A DNA stretch of 64,000 bases from Mucilaginibacter endophyticus (GTDB lineage Bacteria; Bacteroidota; Bacteroidia; Sphingobacteriales; Sphingobacteriaceae): positions 1,346,890-1,410,889 of the forward strand of contig NZ_QPCG01000002.1 in NCBI RefSeq assembly GCF_003351025.1, written 5' to 3'. The notes beneath the pieces are model-generated. The model searched no databases. It saw nothing but the letters and a program-made list of their open reading frames with translations, and was not told the origin of the DNA. Both the position numbers and the translations under genes were made by a program. Positions 63,163 to 64,000 of this stretch are shown here, piece after piece (positions within the stretch are counted from its first letter, which is position 1; each line of letters begins with the position of its first letter).

Positions 63163-63324
63163 ATGAAAAAAACAGTGTTTTTTGTACTTCTTACCGTAGG
63201 CGCAGGGGTACTATCATCGTCATCAGTTTTGTCATCATCGGCAAAAAAAGATGCACAGCCAACAGCTGTCAATTTCACTAAAACACCAGCAAGTTTTAAA
63301 CGCGACCTGGGAAGTGCCGACTGA
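63163..63324 (+). CDS. Small secreted peptide precursor 1, C-terminal KRDLGSAD
   Basis: This 53-residue protein starts MKKTVFFVLLTVGAGVLSSSS, a Sec signal peptide with cleavage probably near residues 26-27 (SSSA/KK). A polar middle part is followed by ASFKRDLGSAD and the stop codon. The last eight residues are identical to those of the next two genes and to the repeats of the fourth, while the rest is unrelated apart from the signal peptide type. It is too short for most gene callers, but the shared C-terminus makes it convincing. It is probably the first gene of a four-gene transcript. I do not know a described family with this motif; a secreted signalling or antagonistic peptide is the leading idea. 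Confidence 0.85.
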   Translation: MKKTVFFVLLTVGAGVLSSSSVLSSSAKKDAQPTAVNFTKTPASFKRDLGSAD

Positions 63325-63377
63325 GATCAATTAAAAAATCAATACAGAAAGTTCAACATCGATAATATCATACGATC

Positions 63378-63521
63378 ATGAAAAAAATAATCACCATCGC
63401 TTTAGCAGTTCTGTTTACAGGAGCTATCTCATCATGCAAAAAAGAAAGCCCTAAAGTTGAGTTTGCTAACCTTCATTTATTTACAACCGGCTACAAAAGA
63501 GACCTGGGAAGTGCTGACTGA
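63378..63521 (+). CDS. Small secreted lipopeptide precursor 2, C-terminal KRDLGSAD
   Basis: This 47-residue protein begins MKKIITIALAVLFTGAISSC. Cys20 stands in a lipobox (ISSC), so signal peptidase II would give a lipid-anchored 28-residue peptide. The mature part is CKKESPKVEFANLHLFTTG followed by YKRDLGSAD and the stop. The segment TTG(Y/F)KRDLGSAD is shared with gene 3. It starts 53 bases after gene 1. If the lipobox is used, this member stays at the membrane or cell surface while its siblings would be released, a possible division of labour within the set. Confidence 0.85.
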   Translation: MKKIITIALAVLFTGAISSCKKESPKVEFANLHLFTTGYKRDLGSAD

Positions 63522-63556
63522 TTTATCTGTTCACGATCAATAAAACATAAAACAAC

Positions 63557-63709
63557 ATGAAAAAATTCATCCTCATAACAACAGTAGTGCTTAGCGCAGG
63601 TGCATTATCATCAGCCGCAAACAAAAATGAAAACAAACAAAAGTTTGTGATTGCACCAGTAAACTCATTGACAACAGGCTTCAAAAGAGATTTAGGCAGC
63701 GCCGACTAA
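63557..63709 (+). CDS. Small secreted peptide precursor 3, C-terminal KRDLGSAD
   Basis: This 50-residue protein begins MKKFILITTVVLSAGALSSA, a Sec signal peptide probably cut near residue 20-21. The mature part is a basic, Asn/Lys-rich stretch, then VIAPVNSLTTGFKRDLGSAD and the stop. It contains no Cys. It starts 35 bases after gene 2, without a terminator between them, so genes 1-3 are probably on one mRNA. It differs from gene 2 in almost every residue before TTG, showing that only the C-terminal block is conserved. Confidence 0.85.
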   Translation: MKKFILITTVVLSAGALSSAANKNENKQKFVIAPVNSLTTGFKRDLGSAD

Positions 63710-63785
63710 TAAACAAGCAACATCATATAACAGAGATATATCAAAACAAAAAATATTTAAGTACCCCCCACACATTCAAAACATC

Positions 63786-64000
63786 ATGAAAAATTTAACA
63801 CTGATAGCAACTTTAGCATTAAGCACCATATTATCAACTGCTACTTTAGCAAATGCCGCCAAGGGCCCTCAACCAAAACGTGATTTAGGCTCTGCCGACG
63901 CCCGTGGTCCTCAGCCAAAAAGAGATTTAGGTTCTGCTGATTTTGCTCAATCTGGTCCCGGCCCAAAAAGAGATTTAGGTTCTGCTGATTTTGCTCAGTC
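63786..64000 (+). CDS. Multi-copy KRDLGSAD repeat precursor 4 (continues past the window)
   Basis: The visible 71 codons start with a Sec signal peptide, MKNLTLIATLALSTILSTAT plus LANA, cut most likely after ANA (residue 24). Tandem units follow: GPQPKRDLGSADAR (residues 27-40), GPQPKRDLGSADFAQS (41-56) and GPGPKRDLGSADFAQS (57-72, the last codon incomplete). The frame is still open at the window edge, so the total number of repeats is unknown. The layout of a signal peptide followed by tandem identical units separated by Pro/Gly-rich spacers is that of a polyprotein releasing many copies of one peptide, with Lys-Arg as a possible processing site. It lies 76 bases after gene 3. Confidence 0.85.
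   Translation, partial: MKNLTLIATLALSTILSTATLANAAKGPQPKRDLGSADARGPQPKRDLGSADFAQSGPGPKRDLGSADFAQ

Noticed and set aside
63298..64000. KRDLGSAD units read as a CRISPR-like or DNA-level repeat
   Set aside because: Copies differ at many synonymous positions and lie in frame inside signal-peptide proteins; the repeat is at protein level.
63163..64000. Graspetide or lanthipeptide-type RiPP precursors
   Set aside because: Sec signal peptides are unusual for those classes and no ATP-grasp, LanM or similar enzyme is inside the window. It cannot be excluded because the sequence stops at 64000.

Overview
The window looks like a chromosomal segment of a Bacteroidota bacterium, most likely Sphingobacteriaceae and close to Mucilaginibacter or Pedobacter. 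This is inferred from gene content: an ECF sigma/FecR/SusC/SusD set, OMP-barrel TonB receptors, propeller-type hybrid histidine kinases, many Tat-exported sugar isomerases and Gfo/Idh oxidoreductases, and A/T-rich intergenic DNA. No rRNA, tRNA, transposase, phage gene or CRISPR array was seen.

Layout. 1-219 is the start of an exported protein running off the left edge. 439-7031 is a sigma/anti-sigma/SusC/SusD nutrient-uptake unit. 7397-16072 (minus) is a seven-gene operon: HlyD-type adaptor, TolC-type channel, ABC ATPase, two MacB-like permeases, then an NtrC-type sigma-54 activator and its histidine kinase. A sigma-54-like promoter and an upstream palindrome precede it. 16418-25026 (minus) holds a single-domain response regulator, a six-PAS histidine kinase, a NIPSNAP protein and a large propeller hybrid kinase. 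25207-42716 (minus) is a long catabolic block: two GMC dehydrogenases, each with a Tat-type small subunit, two Gfo/Idh oxidoreductases, four TIM-barrel isomerase-like proteins, a cytochrome c lipoprotein, two MFS transporters, a DUF1080 (3-keto-disaccharide hydrolase) protein and a TolB-like protein. Together they look like a 3-keto-glycoside oxidation and cleavage pathway.

43054-62594 is mixed: acyl-CoA desaturase, TPR histidine kinase, thioesterase, a TonB-type outer-membrane protein, SlyD-like FKBP, DUF255 thioredoxin protein, M1 peptidase, a frameshifted DUF4097-like exported protein, a response regulator, UvrD/PcrA helicase, an XRE regulator, and a TPR sensor that keeps a histidine-kinase H-box but has no ATPase domain.

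The most striking part is the right edge (63163-64000). Four consecutive tiny secreted-protein genes share the C-terminal octapeptide KRDLGSAD. Three carry it once, exactly at the C-terminus. The fourth carries at least three tandem copies in Pro/Gly-rich spacers and continues past the window. The DNA of these motifs is strongly diverged at synonymous sites, so the peptide itself appears to be selected. I know of no described family with this arrangement. It resembles a precursor family for a secreted signalling or effector peptide and lies divergent from the ATPase-less TPR sensor.
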